17,872 bases of DNA from Gammaproteobacteria bacterium (GTDB lineage: Bacteria > Pseudomonadota > Gammaproteobacteria > JAABTG01). The stretch is taken from positions 1 through 17,872 of the forward strand of contig JASJBY010000073.1 in the NCBI GenBank assembly GCA_030066245.1, given 5' to 3'. Under the pieces are notes generated by a model. The model had not been told where the DNA came from. It did not search any database and saw nothing but the letters and a program-made list of their open reading frames with translations. Made by a program: the position numbers and the translations under genes. Shown here in pieces: positions 1 through 9,445 of the stretch (position 1 is its first letter; the number at the start of each line of letters is the position of its first letter).

Positions 1-10
1 GCCGCAGGCT

Positions 11-3000
11 GTGGATTGGGCGGAGCTGCTGCCACGGCTGCTCGGGGTCGGCCTGGCGCTTGCCCTTCTGCTGGGAGCCGTTCTATGGCTCGCTCGCAGG
101 GCTACCCGGCGTGATGCGGCCGAGCTTTTCGAGTCCCGGCAGGCGCGAGTCGGCGGCCTGATGGTGGTCGTGCTGTTCCTAAGCCTGGTGCTCCTCATGA
201 CCTGGGCGGGGCTGGCCGAGGTAGAGCGGCAGATGCGACGCGAAGCCGGAGACCTGCTGCGCACCGTACTTGACGTGACCCAGGAATCCCTGCGCACCTG
301 GACCGAAGGACGGCGCTTGCAGATCCACTCGATTGCGAGGAATCCGGAAGTCCGCAAGCTGACAGAGCGGATCATGAAGATCCCCGCAGATGCACAATCC
401 CTCAGCCAGAGCAGACCCTTGGCCGCCCTGCGGGAGTTCTTCGGCCGCTATCGTGAGCAGGTAGGTGACATCGGATTTTTTATCATTGGTCCTGAGGGCA
501 CCAGCATCGGCTCCATGCGCGATGCCAACCTGGGGACCGAGAATCTGATCGCCCGCCAGCGGCCTGATCTGCTGGACCGGGTATTCAAGGGTGAGACCGT
601 GCTGGTGCCCCCGATACACTCGGACGTCACCTTGACCGATGAGACCGGCGAGATGCGCGCCCAGGCGCCGACCATGTTTATGGCGGCTCCCGTTTTCGAC
701 GACCAGGGCAACGTGCTGGCGGCGCTGACCCTGCGTTTCGACCCCCTGGAGGACTTCTCGCGCATCACCCAGCAGGGGCGGGCCGGCGACTCGGGCGAGA
801 CCTATCTGTTCGGTCGCGACGGTCAGCTCCTGTCCGAGAGCCGCTTTGACGAGCAGCTACGCGACATGGGCCTGCTGGCTGAGCAGCAACGAAGCATGCT
901 CTCCATCCAGGTGCGCGATCCGGGTGTCGACCTGAGGACGGCTCCGGGATCTGTCTCCGACCCGGCTGAGTTGCCGTTGACCCGCATGGCGGCGGAGGCG
1001 GTACGCGGCCTTGCCGGCGAGGACACGGTCGGCTATCGGGATTACAGAGGTGTGACGGTGCTGGGCGCCTGGCTGTGGGACGAGCAGCTGGGCTTCGGAA
1101 TGGCCACTGAGATCGACCAGCAGGAGGCGCTGGCGGCCTACCGCCATTTCCGCACCATCGTGCTCGGTGTGCTGGTCAGCACCGTCGTGCTGGCCCTTTT
1201 GCTCACGGGGCTTTCGGTGTGGATAGGCCGGAGCGCCCACGCGAGTCTGAGCCGTGCCCGGGACGAGCTGGAAGACCGGGTCATGCAGCGCACCTCGGAG
1301 CTTCACGAACGCGAGCAACGCCTGTGGGACCTTTACGAGAACGCGCCCGTCGCCTACGCGTCGATAGATCCGGCCGGCGGACATATTCTAAAGCACAACA
1401 AGGCCTTCGCAGGCATGTTCGGGTATTCCCGCAAGAGCTTCGAGGGCCTCAGCTGGACGGACATGCTTCGCGGCGGAGAGGATGAGCGGGATCCGGGGTC
1501 CGCGGTCCTGGCCCAGCTGCGTTCGGGCAGCCAATGCTACGACCGGGAGTTGACCATGCTGCGCCAGGACGGGCAGACAATCGAGGTGCTGCTGTCGGCA
1601 GCGCCGGTTGCCGGAGATGGCGATACCCTGGCAGAGGTGCGCGCCACCTTCATGGACGTCACCGAGCGCAAGGCCGCGGAGCGCCGATTCGAGGCGTCCA
1701 ACCGCGACCTGACCACGTTGAGCCTCGGCAACGAGGCGGTGATGCAGTCCGTCACCGAGGAGCAGCTTCTCTACGAGGTGTGCCGGGTCATTGTCGAGGG
1801 CAGCGACAAGAAGCTGGTTTGGATCGGTCTGGCGGAGCTGGACGGTGAGAAGCGCGTGCAGCCGGCGGCCTACTACGGGTTCGAGAAGGGCTATCTCGAA
1901 GGGCTCAAGATCTCCTGGGCTGACGAGACGCCCGGCTGCCCGCCGGCGGCGGTGGCAGTGCGCACCGGACAATCACATCTGGTGCGCGACATCGCGGCGG
2001 AGCCCATAGCCGCCCCCTGGCGGGATGCGGCCCTAGCGCGCGGCTATGGCTCGGTGCTGTCGATTCCACTCAACAAGCACGGAGACGCCTTCGGGGCCAT
2101 CACCGTCTTTTCCGGCAAGGCCCATGGCTTTGATGCCGAGAACGTGGAGACCCTGGAGCGACTCGCCGACAACCTCGCCCACGGTATTCTGGCCCTGCGC
2201 ACAGAGCAGGCACGCAAGACGGCCGAAACCGAGCTGAGCATGGCGGAAGAGCGCAGCCGGCTGCTGCTGGAGTCGGTGGGCGAGGGCATCTTCGGCGTCG
2301 ACACCGAGGGCCGGGTCACGTTCCTGAACCCCGCTGGCGCCAGGATGCTGGGTTGGCCGGCGGAGGACCTCATCGGGCGCAGGATGCATGGCCTGATTCA
2401 TCACACCCGGGCCGATGGCACGGATTATCCGTTGGAGAAATGCCCAATGTTCTTGTCCTACACGGCGGGGCAGGTCCACCGCGTGGACGACGAGGTGTTG
2501 TGGCGTAAGGACGGTTCCAGCTTCGCGGCCGAGTACTCCAGCGTCCCCATCAGGAAGGGCGACCAGCTGGTGGGCGCCGTGGTTACCTTCAGCGACGTGT
2601 CCAACCTCAAACGCCTTGCCGAGGACCTCCGCCTGGCCAAGGAGGCGGCCGACGCCGCGAGCCAGGCCAAAAGCGACTTCCTGGCCAACATGAGCCACGA
2701 AATCCGTACGCCCATGAACGCCATCATCGGCATGTCGCAGCTGGCACTCAAGACTGATCTGGACAAGCGTCAGCGCAACTACGTGGAGAAGGTGCATCTG
2801 TCGGCCGAGTCCCTGCTCGGCATCATCAACGACATCCTGGACTTCTCTAAGATCGAGGCGGGCAAGCTGGACATGGAGTCCATCGACTTCAGCCTTGAGC
2901 ATGTGCTCGACAATCTGGCCAATCTGCTCGGCTTCAAGGCCGAGGACAAAGGCCTCGAGCTGTTGTTCGATCTGGATGCGGACGCGCCCACTGCCCTGGT

Positions 3001-4882
3001 GGGCGATCCGCTGCGTCTGGGTCAGGTGCTCATCAACCTTGGCAACAACGCGGTGAAGTTCACCGAAGAAGGTGAGGTGGTGGTGAGCGTGCAGGTGGCG
3101 GAGGCTGACGACGACACCGCCACGTTGCATTTCACCGTGCGAGATTCCGGAATCGGCATGACGCCGGAGCAACAGACGCGGCTGTTTCAGTCCTTCAGCC
3201 AGGTCGATACGTCCACCAGCCGAAAGTACGGTGGCACGGGGTTGGGCCTGACCATTTCCAAGCGTCTCACCGAGATGATGGGGGGCAGAATCTGGGTGGA
3301 AAGTGAGCCTGGCCGGGGCAGCGCGTTTCACTTCACCGCCCGCTTCGGACGCCAGCCGGGCGCGGAAGAGCAGTCCGCCATTGGCGAGGCGGAGCTTGCT
3401 TCATTGCGGACCCTGGTGGTGGACGACAATGCCACGGCGCGCCAGATTATGAGCGCAATGCTGGACAACTTCGGAATCCGAGTCGACTCCGTGGACAGGG
3501 GCTCGGCAGCTCTGGAATCGGTGGGCGAAGCGTTGACGGGGGGCGACCCCTACGGCGTGGTGCTCATGGACTGGCGCATGCCGGGCATGGATGGCTTGCG
3601 GACCACCGCGGCGATCCGGGAGCGGCTGGGTCAGGACAAGGCACCCCCTGTTATCCTGGTCACCGCCTACGGACGGGAAGAAGCCATTCAGGAAGCTCAG
3701 GGTATGGATCTCAGCGGCATCCTGGTGAAGCCGGTGTCGCCGTCCACCCTGCTGGACTCGATTCTCCTTACCCTGGGCAGGGAGGGCACCGAACGAATCG
3801 GCGCCGCTTCCCGCCAGGAGGACCACTACGAGGCCGCTGTGCACCTGCGCGGCGCCCGCGTCCTGCTGGTGGAAGACAACGAGATAAACCAGGAGCTGGC
3901 CCTCGAGCTTCTCGCCAGCGCAGGCGTCGTCGCCGAGGTCGCCAACAACGGACAAGAAGCCCTGGACACACTCCAGCGCCAGCGCTTCGACGGCGTGCTG
4001 ATGGATGTGCAGATGCCCGTCATGGACGGCTATTTTGCCACGCGAGCGATTCGCAAACAGGACCGTTTCAGGGATCTGCCCGTCATTGCCATGACAGCCA
4101 ATGCCATGGCCGGCGACCGGGAGAAAGTGCTGGAGGCGGGCATGAATGACCATATCGCCAAGCCCATCAACGTGCGTGACATGTTCACGACCATGGCCAA
4201 GTGGATCACCCCGAATCCGTCCCTGGAGCCGGCAGCGGCGGAGACTTCGCCCGAGGTCTCGCCAGCGGGGCCCATCCCCGAGTTGCCCGGGATTGACGTG
4301 GACGCGGGACTTGCGACCACCCAGGGCAACCGCAGGCTCTATCTGAAGCTGCTGCGCATGTTTCGAGACGGCCAGCGGGATTTCGTCAAGGCGTTTCGGG
4401 AAGCCGAGCAGAGCGACGACCCCCAGGGGCCGACGCGGGTGGCGCACACCCTGAAGGGCGTTGCCGCAAACATCGGCGCGCCCGCGGTACAGGGCGCCGC
4501 AAAGGAGCTGGAGGCCGCCTGTCGGGAGGGGGCCGCCAGAGAACTTGTCGAAGAGCGCCTTGCTGAAGTCGAGGCGGCTCTGCTGCCGGTGCTCGCCGCA
4601 CTGGATGGCTTGAGCGAGGAGCGGCGGACGGCGGCACCCGCCGCTGGCACCCCACTGGATGTGGAGGCGCTGCAGCCGTTGCTGGAGGGCTTGCGCACCC
4701 GCCTGGAGGAATTCGATGCGGATGCGCTGGGTCTGGTGGAGCAGGTGGGAGAAAAGCTGGAGGGAACGGAACACTCGCCCGTCGTCGACCGGCTCGAGAA
4801 GCTGGTGGAGGAGTTCGACTTCGAACAGGCGATTATGGCTGTGGATGAGCTGGCCGGCACTCTGGAGCTGGAGCTCAGCTAG
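11..4882 (+). CDS. Multi-sensor hybrid histidine kinase (Cache-PAS-GAF-PAS-HisKA-HATPase-REC-REC-HPt)
   Basis: Inner-membrane sensor kinase of 1623 residues carrying its own complete phosphorelay. Hydrophobic segments lie near residues 8-28, 46-66 and 384-408; the ~75-375 stretch between the last two looks like a periplasmic Cache-type ligand domain. Then follow PAS (~437-560), GAF (~570-735), PAS (~748-867), a HisKA H-box with SHEIRTPMN (His896), an HATPase with NNAVKF, DSGIGM and GGTGLGL boxes, two receivers (Asp1187 in LMDWRMPGMDG, Asp1332 in LMDVQMPVMDG) and an HPt domain (His1479 in AHTLKG). All phosphotransfer residues are present, so it should be active. A C-terminal tail after HPt resembles the tail of the minus-strand kinase at 5620-8583. 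The start is uncertain: the frame stays open to the window edge and the GTG at 11 has no well-spaced ribosome site, although the N-terminal residues look like a true membrane N-terminus. The ligand cannot be predicted. Confidence 0.9.
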   Translation: MDWAELLPRLLGVGLALALLLGAVLWLARRATRRDAAELFESRQARVGGLMVVVLFLSLVLLMTWAGLAEVERQMRREAGDLLRTVLDVTQESLRTWTEGRRLQIHSIARNPEVRKLTERIMKIPADAQSLSQSRPLAALREFFGRYREQVGDIGFFIIGPEGTSIGSMRDANLGTENLIARQRPDLLDRVFKGETVLVPPIHSDVTLTDETGEMRAQAPTMFMAAPVFDDQGNVLAALTLRFDPLEDFSRITQQGRAGDSGETYLFGRDGQLLSESRFDEQLRDMGLLAEQQRSMLSIQVRDPGVDLRTAPGSVSDPAELPLTRMAAEAVRGLAGEDTVGYRDYRGVTVLGAWLWDEQLGFGMATEIDQQEALAAYRHFRTIVLGVLVSTVVLALLLTGLSVWIGRSAHASLSRARDELEDRVMQRTSELHEREQRLWDLYENAPVAYASIDPAGGHILKHNKAFAGMFGYSRKSFEGLSWTDMLRGGEDERDPGSAVLAQLRSGSQCYDRELTMLRQDGQTIEVLLSAAPVAGDGDTLAEVRATFMDVTERKAAERRFEASNRDLTTLSLGNEAVMQSVTEEQLLYEVCRVIVEGSDKKLVWIGLAELDGEKRVQPAAYYGFEKGYLEGLKISWADETPGCPPAAVAVRTGQSHLVRDIAAEPIAAPWRDAALARGYGSVLSIPLNKHGDAFGAITVFSGKAHGFDAENVETLERLADNLAHGILALRTEQARKTAETELSMAEERSRLLLESVGEGIFGVDTEGRVTFLNPAGARMLGWPAEDLIGRRMHGLIHHTRADGTDYPLEKCPMFLSYTAGQVHRVDDEVLWRKDGSSFAAEYSSVPIRKGDQLVGAVVTFSDVSNLKRLAEDLRLAKEAADAASQAKSDFLANMSHEIRTPMNAIIGMSQLALKTDLDKRQRNYVEKVHLSAESLLGIINDILDFSKIEAGKLDMESIDFSLEHVLDNLANLLGFKAEDKGLELLFDLDADAPTALVGDPLRLGQVLINLGNNAVKFTEEGEVVVSVQVAEADDDTATLHFTVRDSGIGMTPEQQTRLFQSFSQVDTSTSRKYGGTGLGLTISKRLTEMMGGRIWVESEPGRGSAFHFTARFGRQPGAEEQSAIGEAELASLRTLVVDDNATARQIMSAMLDNFGIRVDSVDRGSAALESVGEALTGGDPYGVVLMDWRMPGMDGLRTTAAIRERLGQDKAPPVILVTAYGREEAIQEAQGMDLSGILVKPVSPSTLLDSILLTLGREGTERIGAASRQEDHYEAAVHLRGARVLLVEDNEINQELALELLASAGVVAEVANNGQEALDTLQRQRFDGVLMDVQMPVMDGYFATRAIRKQDRFRDLPVIAMTANAMAGDREKVLEAGMNDHIAKPINVRDMFTTMAKWITPNPSLEPAAAETSPEVSPAGPIPELPGIDVDAGLATTQGNRRLYLKLLRMFRDGQRDFVKAFREAEQSDDPQGPTRVAHTLKGVAANIGAPAVQGAAKELEAACREGAARELVEERLAEVEAALLPVLAALDGLSEERRTAAPAAGTPLDVEALQPLLEGLRTRLEEFDADALGLVEQVGEKLEGTEHSPVVDRLEKLVEEFDFEQAIMAVDELAGTLELELS

Positions 4883-4899
4883 CCATTACGCCGAATGGC
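4882..4899 (+). terminator. Hairpin just after the kinase stop codon
   Basis: GCCATT pairs with AATGGC around a 6-base loop, beginning at the last base of the TAG stop. There is no T-run after it, so an intrinsic terminator is only possible; it could instead be an mRNA-end stabilising hairpin. Confidence 0.3.
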
Positions 4900-4908
4900 G
4901 GATGGTGG

Positions 4909-4952
4909 GGGTTTCGACGGGACTCTCTGCAGGCTCCGAGTTTCGGCCTGTT
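4909..4952 (+). repeat. 44-bp direct repeat, copy 1
   Basis: Aligns without gaps to 9741-9784 with 38 of 44 bases identical, including a 19-base exact core (caggctccgagtttcggcc) at 4930-4948. The core contains the small palindrome CCGA-GTT-TCGG. It lies 27 bases past the first kinase gene, in the non-coding gap between convergent genes. The two copies bracket the minus-strand binding protein/kinase/receiver unit. Confidence 0.75.
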
Positions 4953-5100
4953 CGGATTTCGGTGAAGGCTGCATCGTCGCGAGTGCCCGGGACCGTCGGC
5001 CCGCAGGGGCAGCGGCCGTCGAGCCTGCCAGGAGGCCACCGCTTGTCAGCTCCTTGGTATTTCGTTCAGGGCCAGTCATTCCAGGCGCCGTTTGCCCGAC

Positions 5101-5481
5101 TCAGCCGAGCAGGGCGGCCAATTTCTCCAGCACCTGGGCGGGCTCCACCGGCTTGGTCAGATAGCCTGCCGCACCCAGTGCCAGGCCCTTCTGCTGCTGT
5201 TCCGGATCCGCGTGGCCAGTGACGAAAACCACCGGTATGTCGCGAGTTCCCTGGTCGGCCTTGAGCTTCTCGCACACTTCGTAGCCGTCCATTTCCGGCA
5301 TTTCCACGTCGAGCAGCACCACATCAGGAGGCGTGGGGGCATGCGCAATCTTCAACGCAAGGGCGCCGTTCTTGGCTGCCCGCACCTGGTAGGCGGGCTT
5401 CAGGATTTCGCTCAATACGGCGAGGTTGGCCGGCGCGTCGTCGACCACCAGTACTATCTTCTTGGTCAGCGGGTCTGTCAT
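5101..5481 (-). CDS. Stand-alone CheY-like response regulator receiver
   Basis: A 126-residue single-domain receiver with no output domain. It has the acidic pair Asp14-Asp15, the phospho-acceptor Asp58 in LLDVEMPEMDG, the switch Thr88 in VTGHAD and the conserved Lys110 in TKPVEP. The ATG at 5481 is chosen because the purine-rich site AGGGGAAGAG ends 9 bases upstream; an in-frame start 45 bases further upstream would add residues unlike a receiver. It lies 138 bp downstream of the hybrid kinase on the same strand, so it is probably the last gene of that operon and receives phosphate from that kinase or its HPt domain. Such proteins act by protein-protein contact or as phosphate sinks; the target here is unknown. 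Confidence 0.9.
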   Translation of the reverse strand: MTDPLTKKIVLVVDDAPANLAVLSEILKPAYQVRAAKNGALALKIAHAPTPPDVVLLDVEMPEMDGYEVCEKLKADQGTRDIPVVFVTGHADPEQQQKGLALGAAGYLTKPVEPAQVLEKLAALLG

Positions 5482-5490
5482 GTTCTTGGT

Positions 5491-5500
5491 CTCTTCCCCT
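5491..5500 (-). promoter_or_regulatory. Ribosome binding site of the receiver gene
   Basis: The minus strand reads AGGGGAAGAG with a 9-base spacer to the ATG at 5481. It decides the start of the 126-residue form over the longer open frame beginning at 5526. Confidence 0.65.
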
Positions 5501-5619
5501 AGCCTGGGTTGGTAAGTGAGGGCCACTGCGGGTGCAGCGTTGCCAGGTCCTCAAGACCCGACGCCCGCTTGCGAGCGTTCGCGAGCAGGCAGCCAAGCGC
5601 ATGCGTCCCTAAGTGCGGG

Positions 5620-8583
5620 CTAGACATCCAGGGTGTCCTCCAACGCTGCCAGCCTCTCCAGCGCACTGTCGAACTCATACTCGGCCACCAGACGACCCAG
5701 ATCCTGCAGGGTATCATTCCACCGCGGTAGCTGGCAGGCTCGAAGCTCGTCCAGGACCTCCACCGCTTCGGCGTCGTAGGTTTGCAGCATGTCCCGCAGC
5801 TTGGCCAGCAGCGTCTTCAGCCGCTCGGGACTGGCTGGTGCGTCGGAGCCGGCGGTCGCCGCCGGGCTCTCTGCCATCGGCTCCAGCGCCGGCAGCACGC
5901 GGCCAAGGGCGCCCTCCAGCGCCGCCAGGGCGGGCGTGGCATCCGTGCCTTCCCGGACCGACGCTTCCACGCCTGCCGCGGCCTGCTGCACGTCAGCGGC
6001 GGCGATGTTGCCGGCCACACCCTTGAGCGTGTGGGCCAGGCGCCGCGCGCTGTCCCGGTCCCCGGCCCGCAGCGCTTCACGAATTCGGTCCGGGGCATCC
6101 GCCTGGCTGTCTCGGAACTGCAGGAGAATGTGTCTGTAGAGGCGGCTGTTTCCGGCGACCCGCTGGACCCCGCTTTCTACGTCGATACCGGGCAGCGACG
6201 GCAGCTCGGCGCCCGCGGCTGGTGCGTTGCCAGCGCCCTTGTCTTCGTTATGGAGAGCCGGCCCCAGCGGCTGCGGGTTGGCTGCGGTTACCCACTTACC
6301 CAGCACTTCGAACAGGTCTGAGACATCGATGGGCTTGGCCACGTGGTCGTTCATGCCCGCGGCCAGCGCCTTCTCCCTGTCCCCCGCCATGGCGTTGGCC
6401 GTCATGGCGATGATGGGCAATTTTTCTCCGCGCCCGCCTCGGCGGATTGCGCGAGTGGCCTCATAGCCGTCCATGCCGGGCATCTGGATATCCATGAGCA
6501 CGCCGTCGAAGACGCTTTGCTCAGTAGCGGCGACGGCTTGCTCTCCATCCGCGGCGATAGTGACGCGGACCCCGGCGCCTTCCAGGATCTCTCTGGCCAC
6601 CTGTTGGTTGATATCGTTGTCTTCCACCACCAGGATGTGCGCGCCTGACACCGTGCCTGGGAGGGCCTGGTTACCGGTCGTCTGGCGCTTGCCCGTATCC
6701 TTGCCAAAGGCCCGCAGGATGGCGTCGTGCAGGGTTGACTGGGACACCGGCTTGACCAGGTAACCTTGGATGGCAACGCCCCGCGCCTGCTCCTGGAGGT
6801 GCTCCCGGTCGTGAGCGGTGACCATGACCAGGGTGGGGTCGCCGGCAATGCGGTCGTCGGCACGCAGGCGGCGCGCGGTTTCCAGGCCATCCATGCCGGG
6901 CATTCTCCAGTCCATCAACACCAGGTCGAAGGGTGCATCGTCGCGCGTCGCCTCCAAAGTCCGCAAGGCATCCGCACCGGAGCTCGCCTCCGCCACCTCG
7001 TGCCCCTGCGCCTCGAGGTAGCGGGACAGGATCACCCGGGCCGTCGGGTTGTCGTCGACTACCAGGACCCTGAGCCCCTGGAGCTCTTCCGCCGCCCTTC
7101 GCGTCTCGCCTGCCTGCGTTGGCTCCGCCCGTGGTAGACGAACAGAAAACCAGAAAGTCGTGCCCTTGCCGAATTCGGACTCGACGCCGATTTCGCCGCC
7201 CATGATCTCGACCAGGCGTTTCGAAATGGTCAGCCCTAGGCCGGTGCCACCGTATTTGCGGGTCGTTGACGTGTCCGCCTGTGAAAAGGACTGAAACAGC
7301 CGGTCGCGTTGCTCGTCCGTCATTCCGATGCCGGTGTCCGTGACCGCGAAGTGCAGCTGCACGGCCCTCGCATCGGCGGACAGGACCCTGATCTGCAGAC
7401 TGATTTCCCCCTTCTCAGTGAACTTCACGGCGTTGTTCATGAGGTTGATCAAGATCTGCCCGAGCCGTAGCGGATCGCCCACCAGCGCGGACGGCAGGTC
7501 GGTTTCGAAGTCGAACAGGAGCTCCAGCCTCTTTTCGCTGGCCTTCAGTCCGATGACGTTGGAGAGATTCTCGAGAACGTCGGCATAGAGGTCGAAGGAA
7601 ACGGCTTCCATGTCCAGCTTGCCGGCCTCGATCTTGGAGAAATCCAGAATGTCATTGATGATGCCGAGCAGGGCCTTGGCGGAGTTCTCGATCTTGGCCA
7701 GGTAGTCACGCTGGCGAAAGGTCAGTTCCGTGGTGAGGGCAAGATGCGAAAGCCCGATGATGGCGTTCATGGGCGTGCGGATCTCATGGCTCATGTTGGC
7801 CAGGAAATCCGACTTGGCCTTGTTGGCGGCATCGGCCTCTTCCTTGGCTTGGGCCAGTTCGGCCGTGCGGCTGGCGACCCGCTGTTCCAGCTCGCCGCTG
7901 TAACGTTTGAGAGCTGCTTCAGCCTCGGCCTGGCTGTTCTGAAGCTCGTTGTAGGCGCGAATGACCCGGCCCAGCTCGTCCGAGCTGGACCACTCGACGG
8001 CCTCGCGCACCTGGTGCAGCTTCATGCGTTCGATGGAGCGGCTGAGTGCGCCCAGGGGACGTCCGATCATCCGATGGGCGACCAGAACGATCAGGGTGAC
8101 CAGGGTGACGATGAGGCCGACCAGCACCACCGAATCCACCATCAGGCGCCCTTTCAGGTGCCGTATCAGCTCGTCCAGGTGGAATCCGACCCGCACCCGG
8201 CCCAAAGGCTCGTTCTCATCACCGCCCTGATGAACGATCGCCGCCTCAGTGCTCAGACGGGCTTCCACGCGAGGGTCTTGCGGATCACCGAGAGCGGCCA
8301 GCACGGCTGACTCGGAATCGAGGACTTCCACGAAGAGCAGATTGGGGTCCCGCTCCAGATCGCTGAGTATCTCCCGGATTCGGTCGGTGTCGTATTCCCA
8401 CACCGGCTGGGCGAGGGCGGCGGCGGCCACGGTCGCCAGGCGCTTTACTTGCCGCTCCTTGGCGTCCAGGCGGGCGCTGTAGTCCCGGAACTCGAGAATC
8501 GCAAACAACGATATGACGGCGAGGCTGACCAACGGTACGACCACCGCCAGCAGCTTGAGGGTCAGGGAACGAAACGGATTCAC
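5620..8583 (-). CDS. Hybrid histidine kinase (TM-sensor-TM-HAMP-HisKA-HATPase-REC-REC-HPt)
   Basis: Inner-membrane hybrid kinase of 987 residues. Transmembrane segments at ~9-31 and ~150-170 enclose a short periplasmic domain of about 115 residues; a HAMP linker (~170-222), coiled coil (~222-255) and HisKA with SHEIRTPMN (His266) follow. The HATPase has NNAVKF, DTGIGM and GGTGLGL boxes. Two receivers have Asp558 (LMDWRMPGMDG) and Asp698 (LMDIQMPGMDG), and the HPt has His851 (AHTLKG). From HisKA to the C-terminus it closely parallels the kinase at 11-4882, including a shared post-HPt tail, so the two are paralogues with different sensor ends. The start is a GTG whose first four bases (GTGA) contain the stop of the upstream binding-protein gene, implying translational coupling. 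That suggests the binding protein feeds ligand information to this kinase. No visible residue is missing. Confidence 0.93.
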   Translation of the reverse strand: MNPFRSLTLKLLAVVVPLVSLAVISLFAILEFRDYSARLDAKERQVKRLATVAAAALAQPVWEYDTDRIREILSDLERDPNLLFVEVLDSESAVLAALGDPQDPRVEARLSTEAAIVHQGGDENEPLGRVRVGFHLDELIRHLKGRLMVDSVVLVGLIVTLVTLIVLVAHRMIGRPLGALSRSIERMKLHQVREAVEWSSSDELGRVIRAYNELQNSQAEAEAALKRYSGELEQRVASRTAELAQAKEEADAANKAKSDFLANMSHEIRTPMNAIIGLSHLALTTELTFRQRDYLAKIENSAKALLGIINDILDFSKIEAGKLDMEAVSFDLYADVLENLSNVIGLKASEKRLELLFDFETDLPSALVGDPLRLGQILINLMNNAVKFTEKGEISLQIRVLSADARAVQLHFAVTDTGIGMTDEQRDRLFQSFSQADTSTTRKYGGTGLGLTISKRLVEIMGGEIGVESEFGKGTTFWFSVRLPRAEPTQAGETRRAAEELQGLRVLVVDDNPTARVILSRYLEAQGHEVAEASSGADALRTLEATRDDAPFDLVLMDWRMPGMDGLETARRLRADDRIAGDPTLVMVTAHDREHLQEQARGVAIQGYLVKPVSQSTLHDAILRAFGKDTGKRQTTGNQALPGTVSGAHILVVEDNDINQQVAREILEGAGVRVTIAADGEQAVAATEQSVFDGVLMDIQMPGMDGYEATRAIRRGGRGEKLPIIAMTANAMAGDREKALAAGMNDHVAKPIDVSDLFEVLGKWVTAANPQPLGPALHNEDKGAGNAPAAGAELPSLPGIDVESGVQRVAGNSRLYRHILLQFRDSQADAPDRIREALRAGDRDSARRLAHTLKGVAGNIAAADVQQAAAGVEASVREGTDATPALAALEGALGRVLPALEPMAESPAATAGSDAPASPERLKTLLAKLRDMLQTYDAEAVEVLDELRACQLPRWNDTLQDLGRLVAEYEFDSALERLAALEDTLDV

Positions 8584-9431
8584 GGCCGGGGGCGCGCCGG
8601 AATGGCGTCGAGCTTTCCGCCAGCCGACTCCATACAGGTATCCTCGCCGCCGCAGGCAGGCAATCCCTGCTCGGCGTGCCCCAGGAGCCGGCTGACAACG
8701 GCTTCGCGAATGGCGGTGAGCTCGCCGCTGGCTTGCATCTCCCGGAAGACGGCCTCCAGCTTCGGTGCCAGCTGTGCATGGCTGCGATGCAGGTAATGGT
8801 AGAGGTCAAAGCGCGCCAGGGGCGGATCCAGGGGGGTAACTCCTTCCAGACCGAGTTGTTTGAGCTGATAGAGGCCGTTGAGACGAGGCGACACGCCCAG
8901 GTCGAAGCGGCCCTTGATGAGCATTTTGAACAATGCCTGGTAGTCGCCTACGGGGTGGCGGTCCATTCCCACGGTGTTGAGCTCGGCGAACTTGATGCCG
9001 CGGATAAAGCCGATGCGGTAGGGCCGCAGGCTTTCCCACCCCTCGATGGAAATTGCCCTGTCGGCCGTGAACGCGCTGCCTTCGATATAGTTGATCGCCG
9101 GCTTTAGCTGCAGCAGGTTGGGATAGTGGCTGGCGAGGCCGTCAATCCGTTGCACGTCCCCGTCGGCGCGTCCCGCGTCGGCAAGCCTGAGGGCCCGCTC
9201 GGCCGGATATCTGGCGACCTCGAGTCGATATCCCAGGCGGGCATAGGCCTTGCCTAGAATAACCTCTGAGACTGCCGTGTCCGCCGTGTTCGCGGCGGCC
9301 ACGAGCCGGATGGTAGCGGCTTCCGCGTTGTTGGACGATGCCCCGATACCGGTGCACGGCAGAGCCAGCAGGATCGCCAGGGCGCCCGCCTTGCCGGCCT
9401 GTCCCGGCGATGCCCCGGTCCTCGGCCCCAT
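8580..9431 (-). CDS. Periplasmic solute-binding-like protein (SBP_bac_3 type), probable sensor partner
   Basis: About 283 residues. The N-terminus has a basic start and a hydrophobic core (AGALAILLALPC), then NAEAATIRLVAAAN, consistent with a signal peptide cleaved near residue 38. LPC is a poor lipobox, so a lipoprotein is unlikely. The body has the pattern of extracellular solute-binding family 3 proteins: an RYPAERALRLADAGRADGD-like segment after the first lobe, then LRPYRIGFIRG and FDLGVSP segments. The ATG at 9431 is preferred over ATG 9437 because GGAGAG lies 8 bases upstream of it, against only 2. The stop overlaps the GTG start of the hybrid kinase by 4 bases. No permease or ATPase gene is adjacent, so a role as ligand-capturing accessory to the kinase is likelier than uptake. 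Ligand unknown. Confidence 0.82.
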   Translation of the reverse strand: MGPRTGASPGQAGKAGALAILLALPCTGIGASSNNAEAATIRLVAAANTADTAVSEVILGKAYARLGYRLEVARYPAERALRLADAGRADGDVQRIDGLASHYPNLLQLKPAINYIEGSAFTADRAISIEGWESLRPYRIGFIRGIKFAELNTVGMDRHPVGDYQALFKMLIKGRFDLGVSPRLNGLYQLKQLGLEGVTPLDPPLARFDLYHYLHRSHAQLAPKLEAVFREMQASGELTAIREAVVSRLLGHAEQGLPACGGEDTCMESAGGKLDAIPARPRP

Positions 9432-9439
9432 GCCCATGG

Positions 9440-9445
9440 CTCTCC
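9440..9445 (-). promoter_or_regulatory. Ribosome binding site choosing the binding-protein start
   Basis: The minus strand reads GGAGAG. The spacer is 8 bases to ATG 9431 and 2 bases to ATG 9437, favouring 9431. Confidence 0.6.

Noticed and set aside
2033..3331. 432-codon open frame antisense to the first hybrid kinase
   Set aside because: Lies opposite conserved HisKA/HATPase motifs; its composition is that of a GC-rich shadow frame and shows no recognisable family pattern.
3401..4774. 457-codon antisense open frame
   Set aside because: Opposite the receiver and HPt domains, whose motifs are intact on the plus strand; no ribosome site or family features.
9347..9352. Lipobox at the LPC in the minus-strand binding-protein signal sequence
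   Set aside because: Pro immediately before Cys is not accepted by the usual lipobox pattern, and a better signal-peptidase I site follows near AEA.
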